Source: Pseudomonas sp. TNT3 | Lineage (GTDB): Bacteria > Pseudomonadota > Gammaproteobacteria > Pseudomonadales > Pseudomonadaceae | Reading direction: 5' to 3' | DNA length: 64,000 nucleotides | Assembly: GCF_010095445.2 (NCBI RefSeq) | Contig: NZ_WFGV02000005.1 | Coordinates: forward strand, 124,001-188,000 | Shown here: positions 9,529-18,396 of the stretch, in pieces | Numbering within the stretch: the first letter of the stretch is position 1 | Layout: each line of letters begins with the position of its first letter | Position numbers and translations under genes: made by a program | Notes under the pieces: generated by a model | The model's input: only the letters and a program-made list of their open reading frames with translations | Database searches by the model: none | What the model was told of the DNA's origin: nothing

Positions 9529-10015
9529 GCTTGCGAATCCAGGTGTCGACCGCTTGAGTGAGGCCGGCGATGGCCTTGTCGTCGAGTTTGCATTCGGGTT
9601 TGTAGGCGCCTTCCACCAGCACCATCCAGCGCGTCAGCCCGGCGGCGGGGCAGCGGTTGTCGAGAAAAGCCAGCCATTTACGCCCATTGAGGGTGTGACT
9701 CTGGCTGTAGGGGTAATGGTTGCGGCACAGGCGTTTGAGCAAGCCATTGAGCTGTTGCAACCAGGCACCGGCAGGCGCGCCGTCATACGGTTTGGGCATC
9801 AGCGCCAGTTCAGCCAGGGCGGCGAGGCGCACCGGGTCCAGCGGTTGTTCGGCGCGAACGATCGGACGCTTGTCCGGAATCAACCGGCGCAGTTGCCACA
9901 GGCCGAAGCCCATCAGGGGTATCAGGAGCAACAACAGCCACCAGCCCGGTGCCGGTGGCCAAAAGCTGATCGGGGGCGGTGTGATCAGCGGTTGCAGTTG
10001 ATCGAGGCTGCTCAT
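9521..10015 (-). CDS. DUF4381 family membrane protein
   Basis: This 164-residue protein has a single transmembrane helix near residues 24-44 (WWLLLLLIPLMGFGLW), a short N-terminal segment with the family's PP-I-SFWPPAPG pattern and a basic, helical C-terminal domain. DUF4381 proteins are encoded between the DUF58 and VWA genes of moxR-bat operons, as here; no biochemical function is known. Overlaps of 4 and 8 bases with its neighbours indicate coupled translation. Confidence 0.85.
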   Translation of the reverse strand: MSSLDQLQPLITPPPISFWPPAPGWWLLLLLIPLMGFGLWQLRRLIPDKRPIVRAEQPLDPVRLAALAELALMPKPYDGAPAGAWLQQLNGLLKRLCRNHYPYSQSHTLNGRKWLAFLDNRCPAAGLTRWMVLVEGAYKPECKLDDKAIAGLTQAVDTWIRKHV

Positions 10016-10961
10016 CGACCTTTCCCCGGTTTCTGCGGGTTGAGGTATTCGCGCAGTTGCTCGACCATCTCGCTCTGGGTGCTCAGCGGCATGAGCAATA
10101 CCCGCAGCTTCTGCGCCAGCAGTTCCCAGCGAGCAATGCGCGCTTCAGCCTGGGCCCGGTAGCTCTGGCGCAGATCGAAATTCAGCGTGTCGAGCTCCAG
10201 TTGCGCGCCGCGTTCGGCGAAACGCAGCAAGCCGGCAGCGGGGAGGGCGTGATCGAGCGGGTCCGACAACGGCAGCAGTAACAGGTCGCAATGCCGTGAC
10301 AGCAGGCTCAGCTGCTGCTCGGAACCCTCGGTCAATGCGCGTTCGTCGCAGATGACGATGACCAGGCTGCCGGGACGCAGCACTTCACGGGCACGGCGCA
10401 GGGCCAGGTTCAGCGCATCGCGGTTGGTTTCGCCTTCGGTGTGCAGGGATTGATTCACGCGCACCAGACGGTTGAGCAATTGCAGCAGGCTCTGTTTGCT
10501 GCGCCGCGGCTTGATCTCGTAATGCTCGTTGTCGCCGAACACCAGTCCACCCACTCGATCATTGTGTCCGAGGGCGGCCCAGCCAATCAGGCTCGCCGCT
10601 TGAGCGGCCAGTACCGATTTGAACATCAGGCCGGAACCGAAAAACAGCCGGCGGCTCTGTTCGACCATGATGAAAATCGGGCGCTCGCGTTCTTCATGGA
10701 ACAGCTTGGTGTGCGGTTCCTGGGTGCGGGCGGTGACTCGCCAGTCGATGGTGCGCACATCGTCGCCAGCCTGATAAACCCGCACCTGATCGAAATCCAC
10801 GCCCCGGCCGCGCAGCTTGGAGTGATGCAGACCGATCAACGGGCTGCGCTGGCTCGGCGTGGAAAACAGCTGCACTTCACGCACGCGGTGACGCATCTCG
10901 ATCAGTTCGGCAAGGCTGACACGGATGCCCGGCTCGGGCGGCAGGAGGGCGTTCATCGGGG

Positions 10962-10965
<4 letters not shown>
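10012..10965 (-). CDS. DUF58 domain protein
   Basis: The 317-residue soluble protein carries the DUF58 core signature GxDF...Y..GDDVRTIDWRVTARTxEPHTKLFHEERERP (about 55-95), with a VWA-like fold in the C-terminal two thirds. The usual Asp of the VWA-like part (VDxS) is replaced in VEQSRR, so metal binding is doubtful. DUF58 proteins are the constant partner of MoxR ATPases, and the gene overlaps moxR by 4 bases. Confidence 0.9.
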
Positions 10966-11921
<956 letters not shown>

Positions 11922-12091
11922 CGATGACTGTTCCTGGAAAGGGTGACCGAAGACGTTCTGATAACGCCAGGGCTGGGGGCGTTACTTTAATGCATGGCGG
12001 GGGGTGGCGACTAACGGCTTTTTGCTTGAAATGCGGGGATTTGAGCTCTGTCCCGCGTCTGCGCTGGAAAATCAACAAAACCGCGCCCGCG
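11922..12091. other. Intergenic region: boundary of the moxR operon and the YcaO/ABC insert
   Basis: This 170-base gap lies between the end of the ABC exporter gene and the moxR start, both on the minus strand. I see no ORF with a credible ribosome site and no strong hairpin followed by a T run. Composition is mixed, with an A/T stretch around 12010-12080. Confidence 0.4.
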
Positions 12092-13807
12092 TTACTTCTC
12101 CGTTTGAAGGTCGCTGAGCAGGTGCTTGATCGCTGATCGCTGGACGAGTTCACACCAGGGCCCGTCCCCAACGATCACTCCATTCTGCATCACGATGACT
12201 CGATCAAAACGGTCAAGGCTTGAGACATCATGGGTTACACAAATCAGACCGCGCCGATCAAACGTATCGAATAGGAGGTCCCATACGACGTTGGCCAGTT
12301 GCGGTTCAATCGAAGCGCTTGGCTCGTCGAACAGATTGAATTGCCCTGGCTTGTTGATCAAGCGCAGCAATGACAGGCGTTTGGCTTCGCCGCCGGAAAT
12401 GTTGGAGGCGTTTTCGCTAATGTTGCGATGGGACGCGATTTCCTCAATGCACAGTCGTGATATCGCTTGCATCAGATTGGGTGATGCTTCCGTTCCGAAT
12501 AAAACTGACTCCCTAAAGGAGCCCTCCAAAAACCGGGGCTGTTGAGGGCAGTATCTCAATGCATTCAGATGGGTTTTCGGGTTCAGAGTGGAAATCGGTA
12601 CTCCGTCAATGGTTAGCTGATTTCTAATCGAACTATCCAGCCCGGCGAGAGCTTCCAGCAAGGTGGATTTTCCCGCACCACTGGGGCCGGTAATTGCTAC
12701 AGACTGAGTTTGTTTGAATGACAGTGTTTTCCTGATGGACAACCGAACCTCAGCACCTTCAGTCACCGCGCACGGATGCAGCTGCAGTGATGAAGCCTCC
12801 TTGAACGTGACATTCATCAGTCGTTCACGATGATCAAAATCGGGTAGCGTCAACAATTCATGAAGTCGACGCTGGTCTGCAAGGAATTGATCCAGAACCC
12901 TGTAACCTTCCGTCAATGCAGCAATATTGAGTAAAAAACTGCCTGCAATCGAAAAAATGGCAACCAGTTGCCCGACGCTAATGCTTGGCTGCCCCGACAG
13001 TTGATCAACGACACCCCATGCCAGCAACCCGCCCGTTGAGAGGCTGATGAACAGAATTCTGGCTGCGCTCAAAAGTCCACTCGAGGTCGTAGCCGTCACC
13101 GCTGCCTGCGAATAGCGCTCAAAGGCCCGGTTCAATGGTTGCATTGCCATAGATTCTGCATTTTCAAGTTTTATAGCTTTGCCAGCGCCAAGGGTGTTGA
13201 ACAAAAGAGCGCTGAGTTCATCTTCTTGCTCATTAACCGCATCAATATGTTTTCTTCGCCATCTGATAATTTTGTGGGTGAATACTAGATAAACGACACC
13301 GAGTCCGGCCATGGCGAGGAATACTTCTGCGCCTCCCATATATAAGAATGCACTGCCAACGATCAGGAACTCGATGAAAATTGGAACGCCTGTGGTGACG
13401 AAGAAGGTGAGTAATTGTTCGTGAGCCGTTATTCCTCGCTCCACTGATTTTATGAAAAGCCCGATTCGCCACGAACTAAATTGCACAAACTCTTTGCGCA
13501 TCAATTCTGCCAACCACTTGATAGAGGCGTTCAGTACAATGTTTTGGACCAGCCTTGAAAGAAAAAACGTTTGCAAAGGACTAACGATGGCGTGGATGAA
13601 GCCAGCGAGAACAAGGCCTGCGGTGAAAGCTAGTAACGTGTAGTGGGTTGCACCGATGCCGCTGTAGAGAGCATCAACTATTTTTCCTAGTAGCAGGGGA
13701 GGGGCGAGAACTATCAGTTTTAGTATTATTAGTGTGGTAATGGTCGAAACAAGTAATGCAGTATGTTTTTGGCAGGCGGATTTAATTAGAGTGAGCATGG
13801 GGTGCAT
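12092..13807 (-). CDS. ABC exporter, fused permease and ATPase, of the YcaO peptide locus
   Basis: The 571-residue half-transporter has about six membrane helices in residues 15-300 and an ATPase domain with Walker A GPSGAGKS (374-381), a Q-loop PQQ (421-423), a signature SGGEAKR (471-477, slightly divergent from SGGQ), Walker B NLFDEP (491-496) and the switch His in VTHD (526). There is no N-terminal C39 peptidase domain, so any leader would have to be removed elsewhere. It lies 31 bases downstream of the YcaO gene and, with the peptide gene, forms a three-gene set. Base composition is visibly more AT-rich than the flanks. Export of, and self-protection against, a modified peptide is the natural inference. 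ATG 13807 or 13798 could be the start. Confidence 0.85.
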   Translation of the reverse strand: MHPMLTLIKSACQKHTALLVSTITTLIILKLIVLAPPLLLGKIVDALYSGIGATHYTLLAFTAGLVLAGFIHAIVSPLQTFFLSRLVQNIVLNASIKWLAELMRKEFVQFSSWRIGLFIKSVERGITAHEQLLTFFVTTGVPIFIEFLIVGSAFLYMGGAEVFLAMAGLGVVYLVFTHKIIRWRRKHIDAVNEQEDELSALLFNTLGAGKAIKLENAESMAMQPLNRAFERYSQAAVTATTSSGLLSAARILFISLSTGGLLAWGVVDQLSGQPSISVGQLVAIFSIAGSFLLNIAALTEGYRVLDQFLADQRRLHELLTLPDFDHRERLMNVTFKEASSLQLHPCAVTEGAEVRLSIRKTLSFKQTQSVAITGPSGAGKSTLLEALAGLDSSIRNQLTIDGVPISTLNPKTHLNALRYCPQQPRFLEGSFRESVLFGTEASPNLMQAISRLCIEEIASHRNISENASNISGGEAKRLSLLRLINKPGQFNLFDEPSASIEPQLANVVWDLLFDTFDRRGLICVTHDVSSLDRFDRVIVMQNGVIVGDGPWCELVQRSAIKHLLSDLQTEK

Positions 13808-13838
13808 GGCGGCTGTCCATTATTTTACGTGCGTTAAG

Positions 13839-15014
13839 TTAATTACCCCGCAGGATATGTTGGGGTGCAACGAGCAGCCCATTTCTGATAATGTTAAATC
13901 GTTCAAGGCCAGGGATATAGGTTTGGGAAACTATGCTTTTGTCGGAAAAGCGCGTCACAGTTCTACGAAAAATTTGTTTGTTGGTTTTCAGTAGCTCTGC
14001 GTCTAGGGTTTTTATTTGCTCTGACACAGTTATTCTCGAGTTTTGTGAATGATAATGAAACGTAGGTAGCCTTAAATTTTTTATAGGTGAGAAGTCTATA
14101 AGAGATTTTAAGTTTTTTGAGCTGGAAAGCAGATCTAGGGTTTTTCTATCGTTGGCTTCTTCGGCAGCGTCATAAAGAACATCGGCTTGAAACTGCTCAG
14201 TAACAGCCCTTTGAATGGCGGTGCAAATATCCAGAGAGCACCCTGAGCCGATAGATGACAAATGGAGACCTCCAGGACCTTCTTTAGGGATTGCTACCGA
14301 GAAGTAGACCGACATTACATCTTTTATGATTATTATTTGGAGCTTGTCAGCGCGCTCTAGTGAAGATTCATCGTTTTGCAACGATTTTCTAAGCAGGTCC
14401 TTAGAGGGCTTATATAAGTCAATTTTTGGGCCGATTGCGCAAGTAGCCATAAAGAAAAGCGAGAGAATGTGTCTTTCTATTACCTCAAGGGTCCCGTGCA
14501 GGAGAGCTTCGTCTTCTGTGCATCCATAAGCAATTCCTGAATTAGAAGAATACCGATTAAGGAAATTTACCGCAGAACTGTTTTTGCTGAGAGATTTATC
14601 TGCTGTGCGAGGGCAAAGAAGGATACATGGAATAAGGAGGGTTTGCTTGTTGTCGAGAGTTGTAAGTTTGAAGCATTTGATCAGCTCTTCGCTGTGCGGC
14701 AGATTGATAAAAAGCCCGTCGTTTTCAGCGGTTTTCTGAGTGGCTATACTTTCGGACCGCTGTGATATGTGATCGTCAGTATGCGAGCGGAAGGTGCTGA
14801 AATGCTCAATACTTTCGGCCAGCGCACCTATCAGCGCGTCGGGGCCTTTTCCTGCTCCAGACTCAACAAAATTATTGCAGTTGTCAAAAAGCTGAGCTGT
14901 AGCCACGAGCTTGGTCGCATCTGCGTAGTGCGCAATGGGGTTTAGACCTAGCGCGTGGATCGTGGACATGATGTTGTATAAAGCTTCAGACGATGTTGTT
15001 TCGCGCTCGAACAT
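13839..15014 (-). CDS. YcaO-family enzyme (ATP-dependent peptide backbone modification)
   Basis: This 391-residue protein is not annotated easily by name but carries the three YcaO ATP-binding motifs: ESGAGKGPDALIGALAESIE (51-70), SGIAYGCTEDEALLHGTLEV with its following IER (159-181), and GSGCSLDICTAIQRAVTEQF (256-275). YcaO enzymes phosphorylate peptide amide oxygens to form azolines, thioamides or amidines. The C-terminus (LLVAPQHILRGN) has the PGLE segment but not the Pro-rich PxPxP end of azoline synthetases. No E1-like partner, TfuA protein or flavin dehydrogenase is encoded next to it. The start follows AGAGGG. The gene is AT-rich, suggesting transfer. Its substrate is probably the 34-residue peptide encoded just upstream. 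Confidence 0.85.
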   Translation of the reverse strand: MFERETTSSEALYNIMSTIHALGLNPIAHYADATKLVATAQLFDNCNNFVESGAGKGPDALIGALAESIEHFSTFRSHTDDHISQRSESIATQKTAENDGLFINLPHSEELIKCFKLTTLDNKQTLLIPCILLCPRTADKSLSKNSSAVNFLNRYSSNSGIAYGCTEDEALLHGTLEVIERHILSLFFMATCAIGPKIDLYKPSKDLLRKSLQNDESSLERADKLQIIIIKDVMSVYFSVAIPKEGPGGLHLSSIGSGCSLDICTAIQRAVTEQFQADVLYDAAEEANDRKTLDLLSSSKNLKSLIDFSPIKNLRLPTFHYHSQNSRITVSEQIKTLDAELLKTNKQIFRRTVTRFSDKSIVSQTYIPGLERFNIIRNGLLVAPQHILRGN

Positions 15015-15036
15015 AATACCCTCTTGAAGTTATGAG

Positions 15037-15066
15037 TGCCGAAAGGGCCCCTTCGGCATCTTTTTA
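15037..15066. other. Hairpin between the peptide gene and the YcaO gene
   Basis: TGCCGAA (15037-15043) pairs with TTCGGCA (15052-15058) around a GC-rich loop. It lies in the 76 bases between the stop of the small peptide and the YcaO start. Read on the minus strand, the hairpin lacks a following U run, so it is more likely a read-through attenuator or stabilising 3' structure for the peptide mRNA. On the plus strand it is followed by TCTTTTTA and could stop transcription coming from that side. Confidence 0.5.
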
Positions 15067-15090
15067 TGGATGAATAGTCGATCAGTGATT

Positions 15091-15195
15091 TCAGTTAGTT
15101 AGAGAACAGAAGAAATCAGTTTCAGACATCAACCAATCCTTAGGTCCCCACGGCAGCCCGGTCATTGTGTTTATTTCAGAGCGTTTGTTACCCAT
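15091..15195 (-). CDS. Putative RiPP precursor peptide, 34 residues
   Basis: This small ORF has a strong ribosome site (AAAGGAG, 9 bases before ATG). The product starts MGNKRSEINTMTG, has a Trp-, Pro- and Gly-rich centre (LPWGPKDW, Trp16 and Trp21) and ends TDFFCSLTN. The single Cys30, Ser31 and Thr33 in the tail are the obvious side chains for YcaO chemistry, and the charged N-terminal third would be the leader. It lies 76 bases upstream of the YcaO gene on the same strand, the usual place of a precursor gene. I do not recognise the peptide family. It could alternatively be a regulatory leader peptide. Confidence 0.6.
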   Translation of the reverse strand: MGNKRSEINTMTGLPWGPKDWLMSETDFFCSLTN

Positions 15196-15246
15196 ATCAA
15201 TTAACTCCTTTGATATTTATTTTTGAGCGCTGCAATAGCAGGCGCC

Positions 15247-15274
15247 TCACTTGCGAAGTTTTTTTCGCAAGTGA
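15247..15274. promoter_or_regulatory. Perfect 11-bp inverted repeat upstream of the peptide gene
   Basis: TCACTTGCGAA (15247-15257) and TTCGCAAGTGA (15264-15274) are perfect inverted copies separated by six bases. The element is centred about 65 bases upstream of the peptide ATG and is not followed by a T run in either direction, so an operator is more likely than a terminator. No regulator gene is adjacent. Confidence 0.45.
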
Positions 15275-15428
15275 CTAATTAATAGCAGGATGGTTATTGG
15301 TGGGCTAGATCAGACCTTCCGATACTGATGTAGGTGAGCTCTTGTCATCAGGTAGGAGGAAACGGGCGGGATTTGCGTTTTCGCTTGTTTCTGGGTATTT
15401 GTGGTTTAAATACAATGCCTTGCAGTGT

Positions 15429-15705
15429 TTAAGATTTTGCGAGGATATAAGTTTTTCGATCGATTTTGAGGCGTTTTCGAGCGTTATCTATCGGCTCTCG
15501 CTGAGATATTGATAGGCGCGGCAGAGTAAAGATCAAAAGATCGTCGTCCATTTCTGCCATTGCGGCCTCAAGTGATTCTGCTTTCACGACGGGGTACTTC
15601 GCGCTGGGGCGCGCAGCCACTTCAAAGTAACCCGCCGTAAATGGTCGCAAACCATCAGCGGTCGCTACCACAGAAATAGATAGGCGCCCGCTGCCATCAC
15701 AAACG
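15429..15705 (-). pseudogene. Small ORF or gene remnant between the MHS transporter and the peptide locus
   Basis: An open frame runs from inside the transporter gene's 3' end to a stop at 15429. Past the transporter stop it encodes about 90 residues, including TADGLRPFTAGYFEV and ending KIDRKTYILAKS, with codon use like the surrounding genes. No ATG occurs before the AMAEMDDD segment; the earliest in-frame start is a TTG inside the transporter gene with no ribosome site. An ATG preceded by GAGG at about 15560 would give only about 43 residues. I recognise no family. It may be a truncated gene left when the AT-rich insert arrived. Confidence 0.3.
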
Positions 15706-17034
15706 TTAGTTCTTGAAGCTGGAGTGCTTGCGCCCTTGGTCAAACAACGCAAAAACCACTACCAGCACCCCCGAAATCAGCAGAATCACCGCCACACCAT
15801 CGGTGGAATGGGTCGCCGAATTCGCCACCAGCGCCAGACCGCCCAGAGGCGCCAGACCACCGGCGATCGCTGTACCGACTTCACGACCGGTACCAAACCC
15901 CGAAGAGCGGGTCTGGGTCGGAAACTGGCGGCTAAGGAACGAGCCTTGGGGGGCAAACATCATGGGGGCGAGAATCCCGGTGCCGATGGCGATGGCCAGA
16001 TAGATCATCAGCGGCTCGCCGGTGTTGAGCAGGGTCAGGAACGGATAGGCGAACAGCGCTGAGCACACACCGCCGAGCATCAGTACCTTCTTGCTGCTCC
16101 ACTTGTCGCAGAGCCAGCCGAAGCACGGCACGGCAACGATTGCCACCAGGCTGGCGATGGTGACCGACAACGCGGTGACGTGGGCTTCGACACCTTTGAA
16201 TTGGGTCAGGTAGGCCAGGGAAAAGGTTTTGAAGATATAGCTCAGGGCGTTGTAGCCAATCGCCACGAACAGCACCACCACCAGGCCCTTCATGTCATTC
16301 CTGAACAGCAGTTTAAGCGGCGATACCTGTTCTTTGGCGGCGGTCGTGTCGAGTTCCTTGAATTGCGGGGTTTCCGGAATGCTGCGACGAACCCACAGGC
16401 CAACACCCACCAGCACGATGCTGCAGATGAACGGAATGCGCCAACCGCCGGACAACAGAAACTCGTTGCCATTCATGGTCAGCACGTAGACGGTCAGCGA
16501 CGACAGCAGCAAGCCCAGGTTCAGGCCCAAGGCAGGCCAGGCGCCCTGGCTGCCGCGCTTGCCTTCGCTGGCATGCTCGTAGGACGTGACGGCTGCGCCG
16601 GAGAGTTCGGCACCCGCGCCCAGACCCTGGATGATCCGCACCAGCACCAGGATGATCGGTGCCCAGATGCCAATCGAGGCGTAGCTGGGGATCAGTCCGA
16701 TCAGGGTGGTGCACACGCCCATCATGCAGAAGGTGATGACCAGCACTTGCTTGCGGCCGAAACGGTCGCCCAGGTAGCCGAACAGGATGCCGCCAAACGG
16801 GCGGGCGATGAAACCGATGGCAAAGGTCGAGAAGGCCAGCAGTGATGCGACCGCCGGATTGCTCGGATCAAAGAAGATCTTCGAGAAGACAATCGCCGCC
16901 ATGGTGGCGTACAGATAGAAGTCATACCACTCCAGCATTGAGCCGAAAATTGTTGCGGCAGCCACCTTGCGCAGGCGTTTTTGCTTTTGGAGCGGAGTTT
17001 CCGGGGCGGTCGGGGCCGCTTGATGTACAGACAT
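15706..17034 (-). CDS. MFS transporter of the metabolite:H+ symporter (MHS) family
   Basis: The 442-residue inner-membrane protein has twelve predicted helices and the MHS signature features: GSMLEWYDFYLYATMAA in helix 1, GYLGDRFGRK (MFS motif A) after helix 2, RIIQGLGAGAELSGA in helix 4 and RRSIPETPQF in the central loop. The family imports carboxylates and related compounds with protons. It lies 61 bases downstream of lhgO on the same strand, so a substrate feeding 2-hydroxyglutarate, glutarate or 2-oxoglutarate metabolism is plausible but unproven. The last codons end the syntenic block before the YcaO insert. Confidence 0.85.
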   Translation of the reverse strand: MSVHQAAPTAPETPLQKQKRLRKVAAATIFGSMLEWYDFYLYATMAAIVFSKIFFDPSNPAVASLLAFSTFAIGFIARPFGGILFGYLGDRFGRKQVLVITFCMMGVCTTLIGLIPSYASIGIWAPIILVLVRIIQGLGAGAELSGAAVTSYEHASEGKRGSQGAWPALGLNLGLLLSSLTVYVLTMNGNEFLLSGGWRIPFICSIVLVGVGLWVRRSIPETPQFKELDTTAAKEQVSPLKLLFRNDMKGLVVVLFVAIGYNALSYIFKTFSLAYLTQFKGVEAHVTALSVTIASLVAIVAVPCFGWLCDKWSSKKVLMLGGVCSALFAYPFLTLLNTGEPLMIYLAIAIGTGILAPMMFAPQGSFLSRQFPTQTRSSGFGTGREVGTAIAGGLAPLGGLALVANSATHSTDGVAVILLISGVLVVVFALFDQGRKHSSFKN

Positions 17035-17095
17035 CGATGATTTCCTTTGGTCTTTGTAGTTATTTTTAAGGGTGATGGCACCCGTGCAGCGGGGT

Positions 17096-18289
17096 TCAGC
17101 GACTGGTAAGAATTTTCTCGGCGATCATCTGGCCGATTGGAATGGCCGAGGTCGCGGCCGGTGAGGGGGCATTGCACACGTGCACCATGCGCGGCGTCTC
17201 GGCGAACAAAAAGTCGTGCACCAGGGTGCCGTCGCGCATCACCGCCTGGGCGCGGATTCCGGCTTCATAGGGCAGCAGGTCATCGACTTCCAGCGATGGG
17301 CAGTACTTGCGGCACTGCTCCAGGTAGCCGCGTTTGAACAACGAGTTCTTCATTTCCGTGGTGCCGGAGCCGAGGTTGTTCCAGATGGTTTTCCAGAAGC
17401 CCGGAAAGCCCGCGTACTCGGCGACGTCGCGCCAGTTGATCGAAAACTTGCGGTAGTTCTCCCTACCCAGGCCGAGTACGGCATTGGGGCCGACCGTGAC
17501 GCTGCCATCGATCATCCGTGTGAGGTGCACCCCGAGGAACGGCAGCTCCGGGTCGGGAATCGGGTAGATCAGGTGGTTGACGATCTCGTTTCTGGACGCT
17601 GGCAGGCGGTAGTACTCGCCACGAAACGGAATGATCTGATGGTCGATCTTGACCCCAGCCATTCTCGCCAGCCGGTCGGACTGCAAACCGGCGCACGCCA
17701 CCAGTTGCCGGGCCTGCCAGACCTGGTCGAGGCTGCTGACGGTGACGCTGTCGGCGCTCTCGCGGATCGCAGTGACGCTGGTCTGCAGGTGGATTTCGCC
17801 GCCCGCGGCCTCGATTACCCGGGCCATGGCCTGGCACACCTGGCGATAGTCGACAATCCCGGTGGCATCGAGAAACAAGCCGCCGAGACCGACGATGTTC
17901 GGTTCGCGGCGGCGCAGTTCGGTGGCATCCAGTTGCTCGACTTTCAAACCGTTCTGTTTCGAGCGCTCATACAGGGCATGCATGCGGCTGACTTCCAGCG
18001 GTGTCGAGGCCACCAGCAACTTGCCGCAGACGTCGAATTTGATCTGGTGCTCGGTGCAGAACGCCTTGGTCGCTTCCGCGCCGCGTTTGCACAGGTCGGC
18101 CTTGAGGCTGCCAGGGGCGTAGTAGATGCCGGCGTGGATCACGCCGCTGTTATGCCCGGTCTGGTGTTGCGCGAGCATCGGTTCCTTTTCCAGGATCACT
18201 AAGGAGGCGCCGGGCTGGCGTTCGAGCAGCGCCATGGCGGTGGCGAGGCCGACGATGCCGCCGCCGATGATGCAATAGTCATAGATCAT
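17096..18289 (-). CDS. lhgO: L-2-hydroxyglutarate oxidase/dehydrogenase
   Basis: This 397-residue flavoenzyme of the DAO superfamily oxidises L-2-hydroxyglutarate to 2-oxoglutarate. It has the FAD-binding GGGIVGLATA motif (8-17) with the acidic residue of LVILEKE, then the family blocks HNSGVIHAGIYY (about 46-57) and FRGEYYRLP, and ends in a C-terminal AGIRAQAV...NAPSPAATSAIPIG block. It acts in glutarate/lysine catabolism and metabolite repair. A GntR/FCD regulator is encoded just upstream and an identical operator-like sequence precedes both genes, pointing to local repression relieved by a substrate-like effector. Confidence 0.92.
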   Translation of the reverse strand: MIYDYCIIGGGIVGLATAMALLERQPGASLVILEKEPMLAQHQTGHNSGVIHAGIYYAPGSLKADLCKRGAEATKAFCTEHQIKFDVCGKLLVASTPLEVSRMHALYERSKQNGLKVEQLDATELRRREPNIVGLGGLFLDATGIVDYRQVCQAMARVIEAAGGEIHLQTSVTAIRESADSVTVSSLDQVWQARQLVACAGLQSDRLARMAGVKIDHQIIPFRGEYYRLPASRNEIVNHLIYPIPDPELPFLGVHLTRMIDGSVTVGPNAVLGLGRENYRKFSINWRDVAEYAGFPGFWKTIWNNLGSGTTEMKNSLFKRGYLEQCRKYCPSLEVDDLLPYEAGIRAQAVMRDGTLVHDFLFAETPRMVHVCNAPSPAATSAIPIGQMIAEKILTSR

Positions 18290-18327
18290 GCAGGTGTCAC
18301 CTTGAATTGCTGGCAGAGAGTCTGCTT

Positions 18328-18344
18328 ATCAGGTTGTCAGACAA
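18328..18344. promoter_or_regulatory. Operator-like site upstream of lhgO
   Basis: The 17 bases ATCAGGTTGTCAGACAA lie 38 bases before the lhgO start. The core TTGTCAGACAA (18334-18344) is a perfect 5-1-5 palindrome and fits the FadR-subfamily operator pattern TnGTnnnACnA. The same 17 bases occur upstream of the regulator gene. Confidence 0.75.
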
Positions 18345-18396
18345 AGTAATTGGTAAAAAAGACGCTCGATCGCAGCGTCCTCGGTGCAGCCGGAAA

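Noticed and set aside
17042..17088. Possible terminator between lhgO and the MHS transporter
   Set aside because: GGGTGCCATCACCC is a short stem with an A-rich rather than T-rich tail on the coding strand, so it is not a convincing intrinsic terminator.
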